Origin: Bordetella hinzii LMG 13501
GTDB taxonomy: Bacteria > Pseudomonadota > Gammaproteobacteria > Burkholderiales > Burkholderiaceae_B
Direction of reading: 5' to 3'
Length of the DNA: 64,000 bases
Assembly (NCBI RefSeq): GCF_001548475.1
Contig: NZ_LRUJ01000004.1
Span: 124,001-188,000, forward strand
The translations under genes were made by a program, and so were the position numbers. The notes beneath the pieces are model-generated. The model was not told the origin of the DNA. It did no database searches and worked only from the letters and a program-made list of their open reading frames with translations. How positions within the stretch are numbered: the stretch's first letter is position 1; every line of letters begins with the position of its first letter. Positions 1 through 8,717 of the stretch are shown here, one piece after another.

Positions 1-276
1 ATCCTCATCCTGACGCCCGTGCTCATGCCCATCGTGCGCGCCGCCGGCATCGACCCGGTCTACTTCGGGGTGCTCTTCATCATCAACAACTCCATCGGCC
101 TGATCACGCCGCCCGTGGGGGTGGTGCTCAATGTGGTGGCCGGCGTGGGCAAGATGAAGATGGATGACGTCACGCGGGGCGTGATCCCCTTCATGATCGC
201 GGAATTCGCCATCATGTTCGTGATGGTGCTCTTCCCGCCGCTGGTGACAGTGCCGGCGCGCTGGTTCGGCGGCTAG
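1..276 (+). CDS. TRAP transporter large permease (DctM family), C-terminal part
   Basis: The reading frame is open from the first base and ends at TAG 274-276, so only the last 91 residues are present. They are hydrophobic, with the segment NNSIGLITPPVGVVLNV typical of the end of DctM-type TRAP permeases, followed by a last membrane span. The family forms the large inner-membrane subunit that takes up organic acids with Na+ using a periplasmic receptor. The pca cluster begins about 1 kb downstream, so an aromatic or carboxylic acid substrate is possible, but nothing here proves it. The start and partner subunits lie outside the window. Confidence 0.85.
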   Translation: MLILTPVLMPIVRAAGIDPVYFGVLFIINNSIGLITPPVGVVLNVVAGVGKMKMDDVTRGVIPFMIAEFAIMFVMVLFPPLVTVPARWFGG

Positions 277-280
277 GCCC

Positions 281-1207
281 TCAGCCGCGCGCCAGCCGCA
301 GGCGCTCGCGTTCCAGGCCGCTGGCGCGCACGGCCTCGAACAGGCGGCTGGCCGCCGCCCCCAGCGCCACGTCCGTGCGCCGCAACAGCCCCACCGGCTC
401 GTCGGTGCCCGGACCGGCAAAGGGCAGCGCCACCACGCGGCGCTGCGCCAGCAGCGTCTCGACCAGGCTGAAGGGCACGAACCAGACCGCGTCGTTGCCC
501 AGCGTCAGCGCCAGGTTGAGCGACACCGACAGGCTTTCCACCCGGCCCGGCTGGGCCAGGATGCCCCAGCTGGCGATCAGGCTGTCGGCCGATTGGCGGA
601 TCAACGTGCCGGCCGGCGGCATCAGCAAGGGGTGGCCGGCCAGGGCCTGGGGCCCGGCCAGCGCCGGATGGCCCGGCCGCACCACCACCGTCAGCGGCTC
701 GCGGAACAAATGCTCGAACACCATGCCCGCCATGGCCTTGGGCTCGGCCATGCGGCCGATGACGAAATCCAGCTCCGCGGCCTTGAGCGCATCCAGCAGC
801 TCACTGTTGCGCCCCGTGCTCACGGCCAACGTGGCCGTGGGCCACTCCTGGCCGAATACGCGCAAGGCCGGCGGCAGCAGCACGCTGGCCACCGTGGGCA
901 GGGCGCCGACGCGCACGACCGTGGGCGGATTGGCGTTCAGGCCGCCCAGGTCGGCCAGCCCTTCGTGCAGGCTGCCCAGGCAGCCGCGCGCATAGGGCGC
1001 AAAGCGCCGGCCGGCGGCCGTGAGCGCCGCGCCCTGGCGGCCGCGCTCGAACAGCTCGCTGCCCACGACCTCCTCCAGCTCCGACAAGGTCTTGGAGACC
1101 GCGGGCTGGGTGATGGATAAAGACTCGGCGGCGCGCTGCAGGCTGCCCAGCTGGGCGACCGCCAGGAAACACTCGATATGCCGCAGCTTGACCCGACGTT
1201 TATCCAT
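281..1207 (-). CDS. pcaQ: PcaQ-type LysR activator of the protocatechuate genes
   Basis: This 308-residue protein has an N-terminal winged helix-turn-helix (about residues 7-66, with SLQRAAESLSITQPAVSKTL) and a LysR effector-binding domain for the rest. It is transcribed divergently from pcaHGBC across a 93-bp gap before the likely pcaH start, the usual arrangement for PcaQ, which activates pca genes in response to the carboxymuconolactone-type intermediate. Length and the start sequence MDKRRVKLRHIECFLAVAQ fit the PcaQ family. The gap holds a LysR-type dyad. The inducer is inferred from the family, not seen. Confidence 0.88.
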   Translation of the reverse strand: MDKRRVKLRHIECFLAVAQLGSLQRAAESLSITQPAVSKTLSELEEVVGSELFERGRQGAALTAAGRRFAPYARGCLGSLHEGLADLGGLNANPPTVVRVGALPTVASVLLPPALRVFGQEWPTATLAVSTGRNSELLDALKAAELDFVIGRMAEPKAMAGMVFEHLFREPLTVVVRPGHPALAGPQALAGHPLLMPPAGTLIRQSADSLIASWGILAQPGRVESLSVSLNLALTLGNDAVWFVPFSLVETLLAQRRVVALPFAGPGTDEPVGLLRRTDVALGAAASRLFEAVRASGLERERLRLARG

Positions 1208-1220
1208 AACTTTTCAGGCG

Positions 1221-1237
1221 ATTAATTGACCATTAAT
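1221..1237. promoter_or_regulatory. Candidate PcaQ operator between pcaQ and pcaH
   Basis: The divergent gap contains ATTAAT-TGACC-ATTAAT (1221-1237), an inverted repeat with LysR-type geometry (T-N11-A). It is 14 bp upstream of the pcaQ start codon and about 64 bp upstream of pcaH. TTGACC (1226-1231) could serve as a -35 element for pcaH, with a weak -10 near 1249-1258. It does not match the rhizobial PcaQ box well, so the call rests on position and symmetry. Confidence 0.4.
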
Positions 1238-1300
1238 GTCACTTATCATAACCATAATGCGCAGGTAGAGTGGGCCGCTACACGCTACGGAGACAACCCC

Positions 1301-2017
1301 ATGGACCACCCCGAACCTGGCCCCATCCTGCTTGCCGACCGTGATTGGCCGCAGCATCCGCCTTATAAATACCCCGACTACAAATCGTCCATCCTGCGTA
1401 GCCCGACCCGCGCGCTGATGCCGGTGCCCGCGGCGCTGAAGGATCTGCGCGCGCCGGTCTACGGCGCCGGCGACCTGGGCGCGCATGACCACGACCTCAC
1501 CGTCAATGCCGCCAAGAACGGCGCTCCGCTGGGCGAGCGCATCATTGTGACCGGCCGGGTGCTGGATGAATCGGGACGCCCCCTGCCGCACACCCTGGTC
1601 GAGATCTGGCAGGCCAACGCGGCCGGCCGCTATGTGCACAAGGGCGACCAGCACGATGCGCCGCTGGACCCCAATTTCCTGGGCGCGGGCCGCTGTCTGA
1701 CGGACAAGGACGGGCGCTATCATTTCCTCACCATCAAGCCGGGCGCCTATCCCTGGGGCAACCACAGCAATGCCTGGCGCCCCAACCACATCCATTTCTC
1801 GCTCTTCGGGCAGTACTTCGGCTCGCGCCTGGTGACGCAGATGTACTTCCCGGGCGATCCGCTGCTGGCGCTGGACCCGATCTTCCAGGGCACGCCGGCG
1901 CATGCCCGCGACCGCCTGGTGTCGCGCTTCGCGCTCGAACACACGCGCGAGGGCTATGCCCTGGCCTATGAGTTCGACATCGTCCTGCGCGGCGCCCGCC
2001 AGACCCCCATGGAGTAA
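1301..2017 (+). CDS. pcaH: Protocatechuate 3,4-dioxygenase beta subunit
   Basis: PcaH carries the non-haem Fe(III) site that cleaves protocatechuate between its hydroxyls to 3-carboxy-cis,cis-muconate. With the start at ATG 1301 (GGAG at 1289-1292, 8-nt spacing) the protein has 238 residues, the usual PcaH size; an upstream TTG at 1226 is in frame but lacks a ribosome site. The four iron ligands are visible by comparison with the Pseudomonas enzyme: Tyr111 (AGRYVHKGD), Tyr150 (GAYPWGN), His163 and His165 (PNHIHFSL). pcaG follows after a 4-nt gap and supplies the other half of the heteromer. Confidence 0.96.
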   Translation: MDHPEPGPILLADRDWPQHPPYKYPDYKSSILRSPTRALMPVPAALKDLRAPVYGAGDLGAHDHDLTVNAAKNGAPLGERIIVTGRVLDESGRPLPHTLVEIWQANAAGRYVHKGDQHDAPLDPNFLGAGRCLTDKDGRYHFLTIKPGAYPWGNHSNAWRPNHIHFSLFGQYFGSRLVTQMYFPGDPLLALDPIFQGTPAHARDRLVSRFALEHTREGYALAYEFDIVLRGARQTPME

Positions 2018-2021
2018 GCGC

Positions 2022-2597
2022 ATGAGCTCACTGAAACAAACGCCTTCGCAGACCGTCGGTCCCTACTTCGCCTACGGCCTGTGCCCGCAGCAGTACGACT
2101 TCGATTTCAAGAGCCTGTTCACCGAGACGCTGGCCGACCCTTCGGCGCCGGGCCAGCACATCATCGTGATGGGCAATGTCTATGACGGCAGCGGCGCGCC
2201 GGTCGTCGACGCCATGCTGGAATTCCTGCAGCCCGACGCCGACGGCGTCTACGCCACCGAAGCCGGCGGCGCCTTCCGGGGCTTCGCGCGGGTGGGCACG
2301 GGCACCGATCCAGCCCAGCGCTTTGTGCTGCGCACCGTCAAGCCCGGCCCGGCCGGTCCGGGCCGGGCGCCGGCCATCGATGTCATCGTCCATATGCGCG
2401 GCATGCTGCTGCATGCCTACACCCGCATCTATTTCGATGATGAGGCCGCCGCCAACGAGGGCGATGCCATCCTGGGCGCGGTCGAGCCGCAGCGGCGCCA
2501 GACGCTGATCGCGCGGCGCCAGGCGGGCAACGCCGCCGTCTATGTCTTCGACATCCACCTGCAAGGGCCGGCCGAGACCGTCTTCTTCGATCTCTGA
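2022..2597 (+). CDS. pcaG: Protocatechuate 3,4-dioxygenase alpha subunit
   Basis: This 191-residue protein has the alpha-subunit opening LKQTPSQTVGPYFAYGL and the intradiol dioxygenase beta fold. In the family the alpha subunit helps form the substrate pocket but does not bind iron, which fits the absence of a PNHIHF-type motif here. ATG 2022 lies 4 nt after the pcaH stop with GGAG just before it, so the two are translationally coupled. An in-frame extension back to 1902 overlaps pcaH and is not needed. Confidence 0.95.
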   Translation: MSSLKQTPSQTVGPYFAYGLCPQQYDFDFKSLFTETLADPSAPGQHIIVMGNVYDGSGAPVVDAMLEFLQPDADGVYATEAGGAFRGFARVGTGTDPAQRFVLRTVKPGPAGPGRAPAIDVIVHMRGMLLHAYTRIYFDDEAAANEGDAILGAVEPQRRQTLIARRQAGNAAVYVFDIHLQGPAETVFFDL

Positions 2598-2607
2598 GGA
2601 CGGAACC

Positions 2608-3963
2608 ATGAACGACCTGACCGACAGACTGCGCGGCGCGCCCGACATGCTGGCCCTCTGGGACGGGGCGGCGACGCTGCGCGCCATGCTGCGCGTGGAG
2701 GCGGGCCTGGCGCGGGCCTGCGCGGCGCAGGGCGTCATCCCGGCCAGCGCGGTGCCCGCCATCGAGCGGGCCTGCCAGGCCGCGGCGCTGGACACCGAGG
2801 CGCTCAAGGAGGCGGCGGCCCTGGCCGGCAACCTGGCCATCCCCCTGGTCAAACAACTGACCGCCGCCGTGGCCCGCGAGGACGCCGAGGCCGCGCGCTA
2901 CGTCCATTGGGGCGCGACCAGCCAGGACATCATCGACAGCGCCATGCTGCTGCAGCTTCGCGCGGCCTTCGACGGGATCGACGCGGGCCTGCGGGCGCTG
3001 GCCGCGGCGCTGGCCCGCCAGGCCCGCCTGCATCGCGACACCGTCATGGCCGGGCGCAGCTGGATGCAGCAGGCCCTGCCGGTCACGCTGGGCCTGAAGC
3101 TGGCCCAGGCGCTGGACGCCGTCGAGCGCCACCGCCAGCGGCTGGCCGAGGTCCGCGTCCGTGTGCTGTGCCTGCAGTTCGGCGGCGCGGCCGGCACGCT
3201 GGCCAGCCTGGGCGCCCAGGCGCCGGGCGTGGCGGCCGCCCTGGCCGGCGATCTGGGGCTGCCCCTGCCCGCCGTGCCCTGGCACACGCAGCGCGACCGC
3301 ATCGCCGAGGCGGGCGCCCTCATGGGCCTGATCATCGGCAGCCTGGGCAAACTCGCGCGCGATATTTCGCTGCAAGCCCAGACCGAGGTGGGCGAGCTGC
3401 GCGAGCCGGCCGCGCCCGGCAAGGGCGGCTCCTCGACCATGCCGCACAAACGCAATCCGGTCGGCTGCGCCGCCATCCTGAGCGCGGCCATACGCGCGCC
3501 GCAATTGGTGGCCACGCTGCTGTCGGCCATGGTGCAAGAGCATGAGCGCGCCCTGGGCGGCTGGCAGGCCGAGTGGGATACCCTGCCCGAGCTCGTCATC
3601 CTGGCCTCGGGCTGCCTGTCCAACGCCACCCAGGTCATCGCCGGCCTGGAGGTCGATGCGGCGCGCATGCGCCGGAACCTGGCGTCCGGCGGCGGCCAGA
3701 TGATGGCCGAGGCGGTCATGCTGGCCCTGGGCGCGCAGGCCGGCCGGCTGCAGGCCCATGGCTGGGTCGAGGAGGCCGTCAGGCAGGCCGAGGCGCGGGG
3801 CCTGCCGCTGCTGGACGTCCTGGCGGCCGACCCGCGCATCGCCCAATACCTCTCGCGCCCGCGCCTGGCCGAGCTGCTTGCCCCCGATCACTACACCGGC
3901 CAGTCACAGGCTTTCGTGGACGCCGTGCTGGCCACATCATCAAGCGGAAAAACCCATGGATGA
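2608..3963 (+). CDS. pcaB: 3-carboxy-cis,cis-muconate cycloisomerase
   Basis: PcaB lactonises 3-carboxymuconate to 4-carboxymuconolactone. The 451-residue product belongs to the fumarase/aspartase superfamily and carries its signature GGSSTMPHKRNP near residue 272, plus the WGATSQDIIDSA segment near residue 100. The start ATG 2608 is preceded by GAGGACGG, 10 nt after the pcaG stop. Length matches bacterial PcaB (about 450). It overlaps pcaC by 8 nt. Confidence 0.95.
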   Translation: MNDLTDRLRGAPDMLALWDGAATLRAMLRVEAGLARACAAQGVIPASAVPAIERACQAAALDTEALKEAAALAGNLAIPLVKQLTAAVAREDAEAARYVHWGATSQDIIDSAMLLQLRAAFDGIDAGLRALAAALARQARLHRDTVMAGRSWMQQALPVTLGLKLAQALDAVERHRQRLAEVRVRVLCLQFGGAAGTLASLGAQAPGVAAALAGDLGLPLPAVPWHTQRDRIAEAGALMGLIIGSLGKLARDISLQAQTEVGELREPAAPGKGGSSTMPHKRNPVGCAAILSAAIRAPQLVATLLSAMVQEHERALGGWQAEWDTLPELVILASGCLSNATQVIAGLEVDAARMRRNLASGGGQMMAEAVMLALGAQAGRLQAHGWVEEAVRQAEARGLPLLDVLAADPRIAQYLSRPRLAELLAPDHYTGQSQAFVDAVLATSSSGKTHG

Positions 3964-4333
3964 GAAACAACGTTATGAGCAGGGCCTGTCCGTGCGGCGC
4001 GAAGTGCTGGGCAGCGCCCATGTGGACCGCTCGCTGGAAAAACGCACCGAGCTGACCCACGAATTCCAGGATCTCATCACCCGCTATGCCTGGGGCGAGA
4101 TCTGGACCCGCCCCGGCCTGCCCCGCCATACGCGCAGCCTGCTCACCATCGGGCTGATGGTGGCGCTGAACCGGCAGGAAGAGCTGGCGCTGCACCTGCG
4201 GGCGGCCAAGAACAACGGCGTGTCCCAGGACGAGATCAAGGAAGTGCTGATGCAGACCGCCATCTATTGCGGCGTGCCGGCCGCCAACTCGGCCTTCCAC
4301 CTGGCGCAGAGCATCTTCGCCGACGCTACATGA
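3956..4333 (+). CDS. pcaC: 4-carboxymuconolactone decarboxylase
   Basis: PcaC decarboxylates 4-carboxymuconolactone to 3-oxoadipate enol-lactone. The 125-residue protein has the typical PcaC opening ([19 protein letters not shown]) and the segment [20 protein letters not shown], and is a stand-alone PcaC rather than a PcaL fusion. Its ATG lies inside the end of pcaB, with a purine-rich GCGGAAAAA before it. No pcaD follows: the next genes are on the other strand and end with an 8-nt convergent overlap. Confidence 0.94.
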   Translation: MDEKQRYEQGLSVRREVLGSAHVDRSLEKRTELTHEFQDLITRYAWGEIWTRPGLPRHTRSLLTIGLMVALNRQEELALHLRAAKNNGVSQDEIKEVLMQTAIYCGVPAANSAFHLAQSIFADAT

Positions 4334-4967
4334 TGAGCGGCGCGCCGGTGCGCTCGCGCAGCAGGCCGGCGCTGACATCCGGCGCGCGCTCGACCACCCT
4401 CAGCCCCTCGGGGGTGACGTCGATCACGGCCAGGTCGGTGATGATGCGGTCCACGACGGCCACGCCGGTCAGGGGCAGCGTGCATCGCGGCAGGATCTTC
4501 AGGTCGAAGCCGCCATCCTTGCGCCGCGCCACATGCTCCATCAGCACGACCACGCGCGCCACGCCGGCCACCAGGTCCATGGCGCCGCCCATGCCCTTGA
4601 CCATCTTGCCCGGAATCATCCAGTTGGCCAGGTCGCCCTGTTCGGAGACCTGCATGGCGCCCAGAATGCTCAGGTTGATCTTGCCGCCGCGCACCATGGC
4701 GAAGGACTGGTCGCTGCTGACGATGGAGGTTCCCGGCAAGGTGGTCACCGTCTGCTTGCCGGCATTGATCAGATCCGCGTCGACCTCATGCTCCAGCGGA
4801 AACGGCCCGATGCCCAGCATGCCGTTCTCCGATTGCAGCCAGACCTCCATGCCCTCCGGGACATGATTGGCCACCTGCGTCGGGATGCCGATGCCCAGGT
4901 TCACATAAAAGCCATCCTGCAATTCGCGCGCCGCGCGGGCGGCCATCTGCTCATGATTCCAGGCCAT
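4326..4967 (-). CDS. scoB: 3-oxoacid CoA-transferase subunit B
   Basis: This 213-residue protein is the beta subunit of a succinyl-CoA:3-oxoacid CoA-transferase. The active-site glutamate is visible as Glu47 in SENGMLGIG, and the segments [20 protein letters not shown] and [18 protein letters not shown] are family hallmarks. It follows the alpha-subunit gene by 16 nt. It is the last gene of a long minus-strand set and converges on pcaC with an 8-nt overlap, so it could also supply 3-oxoadipate activation for the pca pathway, though the sequence looks more ScoB than PcaJ. Confidence 0.9.
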   Translation of the reverse strand: MAWNHEQMAARAARELQDGFYVNLGIGIPTQVANHVPEGMEVWLQSENGMLGIGPFPLEHEVDADLINAGKQTVTTLPGTSIVSSDQSFAMVRGGKINLSILGAMQVSEQGDLANWMIPGKMVKGMGGAMDLVAGVARVVVLMEHVARRKDGGFDLKILPRCTLPLTGVAVVDRIITDLAVIDVTPEGLRVVERAPDVSAGLLRERTGAPLIM

Positions 4968-4983
4968 GCTGTGGGCCCCTCCC

Positions 4984-5682
4984 TCAGGCCGCGCGCGTGG
5001 TGCGCTTTTCGATGCGTTTCTCGGGCGCCGCGTTCACGACGATGCGATGGACATAGATGCCGGGCAGGTGAATGTCGTCGGGCGCCAGGCTGCCGGCGGG
5101 CACGATGCGCTCGACCTCGGCCACGCAGACCTTGCCCGCCATGGCGGCGGCGGGATTGAAGTTGCGCGCCGTATAGCGGAAGCGCAGATTGCCGGCCGTG
5201 TCGGCCACATCGGCCTTGATCAAGGACAGCTCGGGCGCCAGCGAGCGCTCCATCACATAGGTCTGACCGTCGAACTCGCGCAGCTCCTTGCCCTCGGCCA
5301 CCAGCGTGCCCACGCCGGTGCGCGTGAAGAAAGCCGGGATGCCCGCGCCGCCGGCGCGCAGTTTTTCGGCCAGCGTGCCCTGGGGCGTGAACTCCAGCTC
5401 CAGCTCGCCGGCCAGGTACTGGCGCTCGAATTCCTTGTTCTCGCCCACATAGCTGGCGATCATCTTGCGCACTTGGCGCGTCTCCAGCAGCTTGCCCAGG
5501 CCGAAGCCATCGACACCGGCATTGTTGGAAATGGCGGTCAGCTGCCTGACGCCAGCCTCGCGCACCGCGTCGATCAGCGCCTCGGGGATGCCGCAAAGGC
5601 CGAAGCCCCCCACGGCCAGCGTCATGCCGTCGGCAAGCAGGCCGCGCAGCGCGCTGGCCGCATCCGGATAGATCTTGTTCAT
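4984..5682 (-). CDS. scoA: 3-oxoacid CoA-transferase subunit A
   Basis: The 232-residue alpha subunit binds CoA and pairs with the gene just downstream. The N-terminal glycine-rich [16 protein letters not shown], the ISNNAG motif and [19 protein letters not shown] place it with ScoA-type enzymes rather than with PcaI of Pseudomonas. The start ATG 5682 is preceded by GAGACAAC and overlaps the upstream phosphotransferase stop by 4 nt (ATGA), so the two are coupled. The acyl acceptor is unknown; context suggests an acid that the phosphotransferase and acyl-CoA dehydrogenase then use. Confidence 0.9.
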   Translation of the reverse strand: MNKIYPDAASALRGLLADGMTLAVGGFGLCGIPEALIDAVREAGVRQLTAISNNAGVDGFGLGKLLETRQVRKMIASYVGENKEFERQYLAGELELEFTPQGTLAEKLRAGGAGIPAFFTRTGVGTLVAEGKELREFDGQTYVMERSLAPELSLIKADVADTAGNLRFRYTARNFNPAAAMAGKVCVAEVERIVPAGSLAPDDIHLPGIYVHRIVVNAAPEKRIEKRTTRAA

Positions 5683-6743
5683 GTTGTCTCCTCGCGCCCG
5701 ACGCGCAGGGCCTGCGCCCAGGCCAGGTCCGCCACGCGCCCGTAGCGCTCGCCCATGGCGACCGCGTCGGCGCTGGCCGCGGTGCCGCGCAGGGCCCGCC
5801 CGCGGATGCCGTGCAGGATGGCCGCGAAACGGAACATATTGAAGGCGATGTAGAAATCCAGGTCGGCGATGCCGGCGCGCCCCGTGCGCTCGCAATAGGC
5901 GCGCACATAATCGGCCTCGCCGGGCATGCCTTCGGCCGCGCGGCCGGCGATGCCGCCCAGGATGTCCGGCGGCATGCGGTACATCATGGCGTGATAGGCG
6001 AAGTCGGCCAGCGGATTGCCCAGCGTGGAGAGTTCCCAGTCGAGCACGGCGATCACGCGCGGCGCGGTGGGATGGAAAATCATGTTGTCGACACGGAAAT
6101 CGCCATGGATGATGGCCACCTCCTCCGTCCCGGGCAGATGCTCGGGCAGCCATTCGATCAGGCGGTCCATGGCGGGATGGCGGCCCGCCAGTCCGTCATC
6201 GAGATACTGGCGCGACCAGCGCGCCACCTGCCGCGCCACATAGGGCTCGCGCTTGCCATAGTCGGCCAGCCCGGCCTGCGCCGGGTCAATCCGGTGCAAG
6301 GCCGCCAGCGTCGCATTCATGGCGTCCGCGTACGCGCCCCGCTCGCCAGGCGCCTGGTCCGGAAAGCCGGCGTCCCAGAAGATACGCCCCTGGACCATTT
6401 CCATGACGAAGAACCAGCTGCCGATCACCGCCTCGTCGGTGCACAGCCCGAGCACGCGCGGCACCGGAAAGCCCGCCTGGCCCAGCGCCGCCATGACGCG
6501 CGCCTCCCGCTCCACGGCGTGGGCGCCCTTGATCTGCACGCCGGGCGGCTTGCGGCGCAGCACATAGCTGCGTCCCGGCGTGCGCAGGCAATAGGTCGGA
6601 TTGGATTGCCCGCCCTTGAACTGCTCGATGGACAGCGGGCCGGCATAGCCGGGCACATGCTGTCTCATCCACTGCTCGACCGCGCCGGGGTCGATACGGT
6701 GCGGCTCGCGCACCGGCATCGTGCCGTCAAAGGTGCTGGCCAT
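5679..6743 (-). CDS. APH-fold phosphotransferase, possible 4-hydroxyacyl-CoA kinase
   Basis: The 354-residue protein has an aminoglycoside-phosphotransferase/choline-kinase fold: GGQSNPTYCL near residue 43, the catalytic loop HGDFRVDNMIF and the metal-binding DWELSTLGNP. In bacteria this family is often the separate equivalent of the kinase half of ACAD10/11; LvaA of Pseudomonas putida phosphorylates 4-hydroxyacyl-CoA. The gene overlaps the acyl-CoA dehydrogenase gene by 17 nt, matching the LvaA-LvaC pairing. The start at ATG 6743 is chosen because upstream sequence is arginine/serine-rich and lies within the neighbour. The kinase substrate is inferred. Confidence 0.8.
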   Translation of the reverse strand: MASTFDGTMPVREPHRIDPGAVEQWMRQHVPGYAGPLSIEQFKGGQSNPTYCLRTPGRSYVLRRKPPGVQIKGAHAVEREARVMAALGQAGFPVPRVLGLCTDEAVIGSWFFVMEMVQGRIFWDAGFPDQAPGERGAYADAMNATLAALHRIDPAQAGLADYGKREPYVARQVARWSRQYLDDGLAGRHPAMDRLIEWLPEHLPGTEEVAIIHGDFRVDNMIFHPTAPRVIAVLDWELSTLGNPLADFAYHAMMYRMPPDILGGIAGRAAEGMPGEADYVRAYCERTGRAGIADLDFYIAFNMFRFAAILHGIRGRALRGTAASADAVAMGERYGRVADLAWAQALRVGREETT

Positions 6744-7932
6744 GGCGCGCCTCCCCCGCCTCGTGCTTGATCTTCTTGGCCAGCGACCACTTGTGGACTT
6801 CGGTCGGGCCGTCATAGATGCGGAAGGCCCGGATCTCGCGGAACACCTGCTCGACGATGCTGTCACGCAGCACGCCCGAGCCGCCCATCACCTGCACGCA
6901 GCGGTCCGCCACCCGGAACAGGGCGTCGGAGACGGCGACCTTGGCCATGGAGCTTTCGGCCGTGCCCAGCGAGCCGCCGTCCAGCACCTCGGCGCACCAA
7001 TCGATCATGAGCGCCGCCTGTTGCAGGTCGATGAGGTTATCGGCCAGCATGAAGCCCACGCCCTCATGATCGATCAGCAGCTTGCCGAAGGCGCGCCGCT
7101 TGACCGCATAGGCGGTGGCGATCTCATGGGCGCGGGCGGCCGAACCCAGCCAGCGCATGCAATGCGACAGGCGCGCCGGCGACAGCCGGACCTGGGCGTA
7201 ATGGAAGCCCTTGTGCGGCTCGCCCAGTATCTGGCTGGCGGGCACCCGCAGGTTCTCGATCAGCACATGGGCGTGGCCGCCCGGCATGGAGCTGTCCAGG
7301 GTGTCCAGCACGCGCGCGATGCGGATGGCCGGATGCGGCAGGTCCACCAGGAACATGGTGGCCTGCACCTTGTTGTCCGGCGTGGTCCCCGAGCGCGCCA
7401 TGACGATGCCCACGGCCGCATCCTGCGCGCCGGTGATGAACATTTTCTGGCCGTTGATGACCCAGTCCCCGCCGTCCTGCTCCGCCTGGGTCATCAGCAT
7501 GGAGGGATCGGACCCCGCCCCGCCCAGTTCGGCCGGCTCGGTCATGAAAAAGGCCGACCGCGCCTGGCCGCGCACCAGCTTGTCCAGGAAGCGCTCGCGC
7601 TGCGGCGGCGTGGCGATCTTGCCCAGCAGATACATATTGCCCTCGTCCGGCGCCATGGTGTTGACGGCCACCGGCCCCAGCGGCGACAAACCCGAGCGCT
7701 TGAGCACGGCGGCCGTCTCGCGCTGTGTCAGGTGCTGCCCATCGTCCAGGATGTGCGGCGTGAGCACGCCGGCTTCGCGGGCCAGCGCCCGCAGTTCGCG
7801 CAGCAGGTCTTCCGACGGCCCGTGCGCGCCATTGCGCGGGTCGCGCTCATAAGGCACGACCTTGTCGCGCACGAAGGCCTCGACGCGCTCGGCGATGAGG
7901 CGGCTGCGCTCCGTGGGGGCTTGAGTGAACAT
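6727..7932 (-). CDS. Acyl-CoA dehydrogenase of the ACAD10/11 (LvaC-like) type
   Basis: This is a full-length 401-residue flavin acyl-CoA dehydrogenase. FFMTEPAELGGAGSDPSML and GDWVINGQKMFITGA mark the FAD/substrate region, and YAVKRRAFGKLL and QVMGGSGV the C-terminal helical domain. Near the end, where many family members have YEGT with a catalytic Glu, it has IYDGPTEVHKWS, so that position is Asp. Similar YDGP/ADGP forms occur in ACAD10/11-like enzymes that act with a phosphotransferase. The coupled kinase gene downstream supports a phospho-elimination role, but a simple desaturase role remains possible. Confidence 0.85.
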   Translation of the reverse strand: MFTQAPTERSRLIAERVEAFVRDKVVPYERDPRNGAHGPSEDLLRELRALAREAGVLTPHILDDGQHLTQRETAAVLKRSGLSPLGPVAVNTMAPDEGNMYLLGKIATPPQRERFLDKLVRGQARSAFFMTEPAELGGAGSDPSMLMTQAEQDGGDWVINGQKMFITGAQDAAVGIVMARSGTTPDNKVQATMFLVDLPHPAIRIARVLDTLDSSMPGGHAHVLIENLRVPASQILGEPHKGFHYAQVRLSPARLSHCMRWLGSAARAHEIATAYAVKRRAFGKLLIDHEGVGFMLADNLIDLQQAALMIDWCAEVLDGGSLGTAESSMAKVAVSDALFRVADRCVQVMGGSGVLRDSIVEQVFREIRAFRIYDGPTEVHKWSLAKKIKHEAGEARHGQHL

Positions 7933-7944
7933 GGCTGACTTCCT

Positions 7945-8688
7945 TCAGAGTGTGTTGACCAGATGGCCGCCATCGACCGCCAGCACCGAGCCGGTCATGT
8001 AGCGCGAGGCGTCGCAGGCCAGCAGCAGCAGCGGCCCGTCCAGGTCGCCAAGCTGCCCCAGCCGCCGCTGCGGGATGCGCCGGATCAGGGCCTGCCCGCC
8101 CTCGCTTTGCCAGAAGCCCTGGTTCAGCGGGGTCTCGATATAGCCAGGCGCCAGGGCGTTGACGCGGATGCCGTGGCGGGCCCATTCCAGCGCCAGCGTC
8201 TTGGTGAGCTGGATCACGCCGGCCTTGGACACCGCATAGGAGACCACCCCGCTGGCCTGCCGCAACCCCAGCACGGAGGCGATATTGATGATGTTGCCGC
8301 CGCCGCGCTCGCGCATGCCGCCGGCCAGCGCCTGCGCCACGAGGAACATGCCCTTCAGATTGGTGTCCATCACGCAGTCCCAATCCGCCTCGGCGTGCGC
8401 CATGGCCGGACCTTCCCTGACCAGCCCGGCGTTGTTGACCAGGATATCGACCGCCCCGGCGCGGCGGGCCGCCTCCTGGCAGGAGGCGCCGTCGGTCACA
8501 TCCAGCTCCAGGCATTGCGTCCCGGGCCCCAGGCGGGCGGCCAGTTCCTGCAAGAGCGGCAAGCGGCGCGCCGCGATGATGACCTCGGCTCCGTGCGCCA
8601 GGAGGACCGCGGCGAAATGCGCGCCCAGGCCGCTGGAAGCTCCCGTGACCAGGGCCCGCTTGCCCCGCAGATCCGCTTGCAATGCCAT
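7945..8688 (-). CDS. Short-chain dehydrogenase/reductase
   Basis: The 247-residue protein is a classical SDR: cofactor motif TGASSGLG (residues 15-22), NNAG near residue 89, catalytic Ser in NIASVLG and YAVSK for Tyr and Lys. It ends in LAVDGGHLVNTL, like FabG-type enzymes. It sits between a Bug receptor gene and the acyl-CoA dehydrogenase on the same strand, so it probably oxidises a hydroxyl of the pathway intermediate (possibly as a hydroxyacyl-CoA dehydrogenase). The substrate cannot be read from the sequence. Confidence 0.88.
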   Translation of the reverse strand: MALQADLRGKRALVTGASSGLGAHFAAVLLAHGAEVIIAARRLPLLQELAARLGPGTQCLELDVTDGASCQEAARRAGAVDILVNNAGLVREGPAMAHAEADWDCVMDTNLKGMFLVAQALAGGMRERGGGNIINIASVLGLRQASGVVSYAVSKAGVIQLTKTLALEWARHGIRVNALAPGYIETPLNQGFWQSEGGQALIRRIPQRRLGQLGDLDGPLLLLACDASRYMTGSVLAVDGGHLVNTL

Positions 8689-8717
8689 ACCCGCTCCCTA
8701 TGATGAACCGCAACCGT

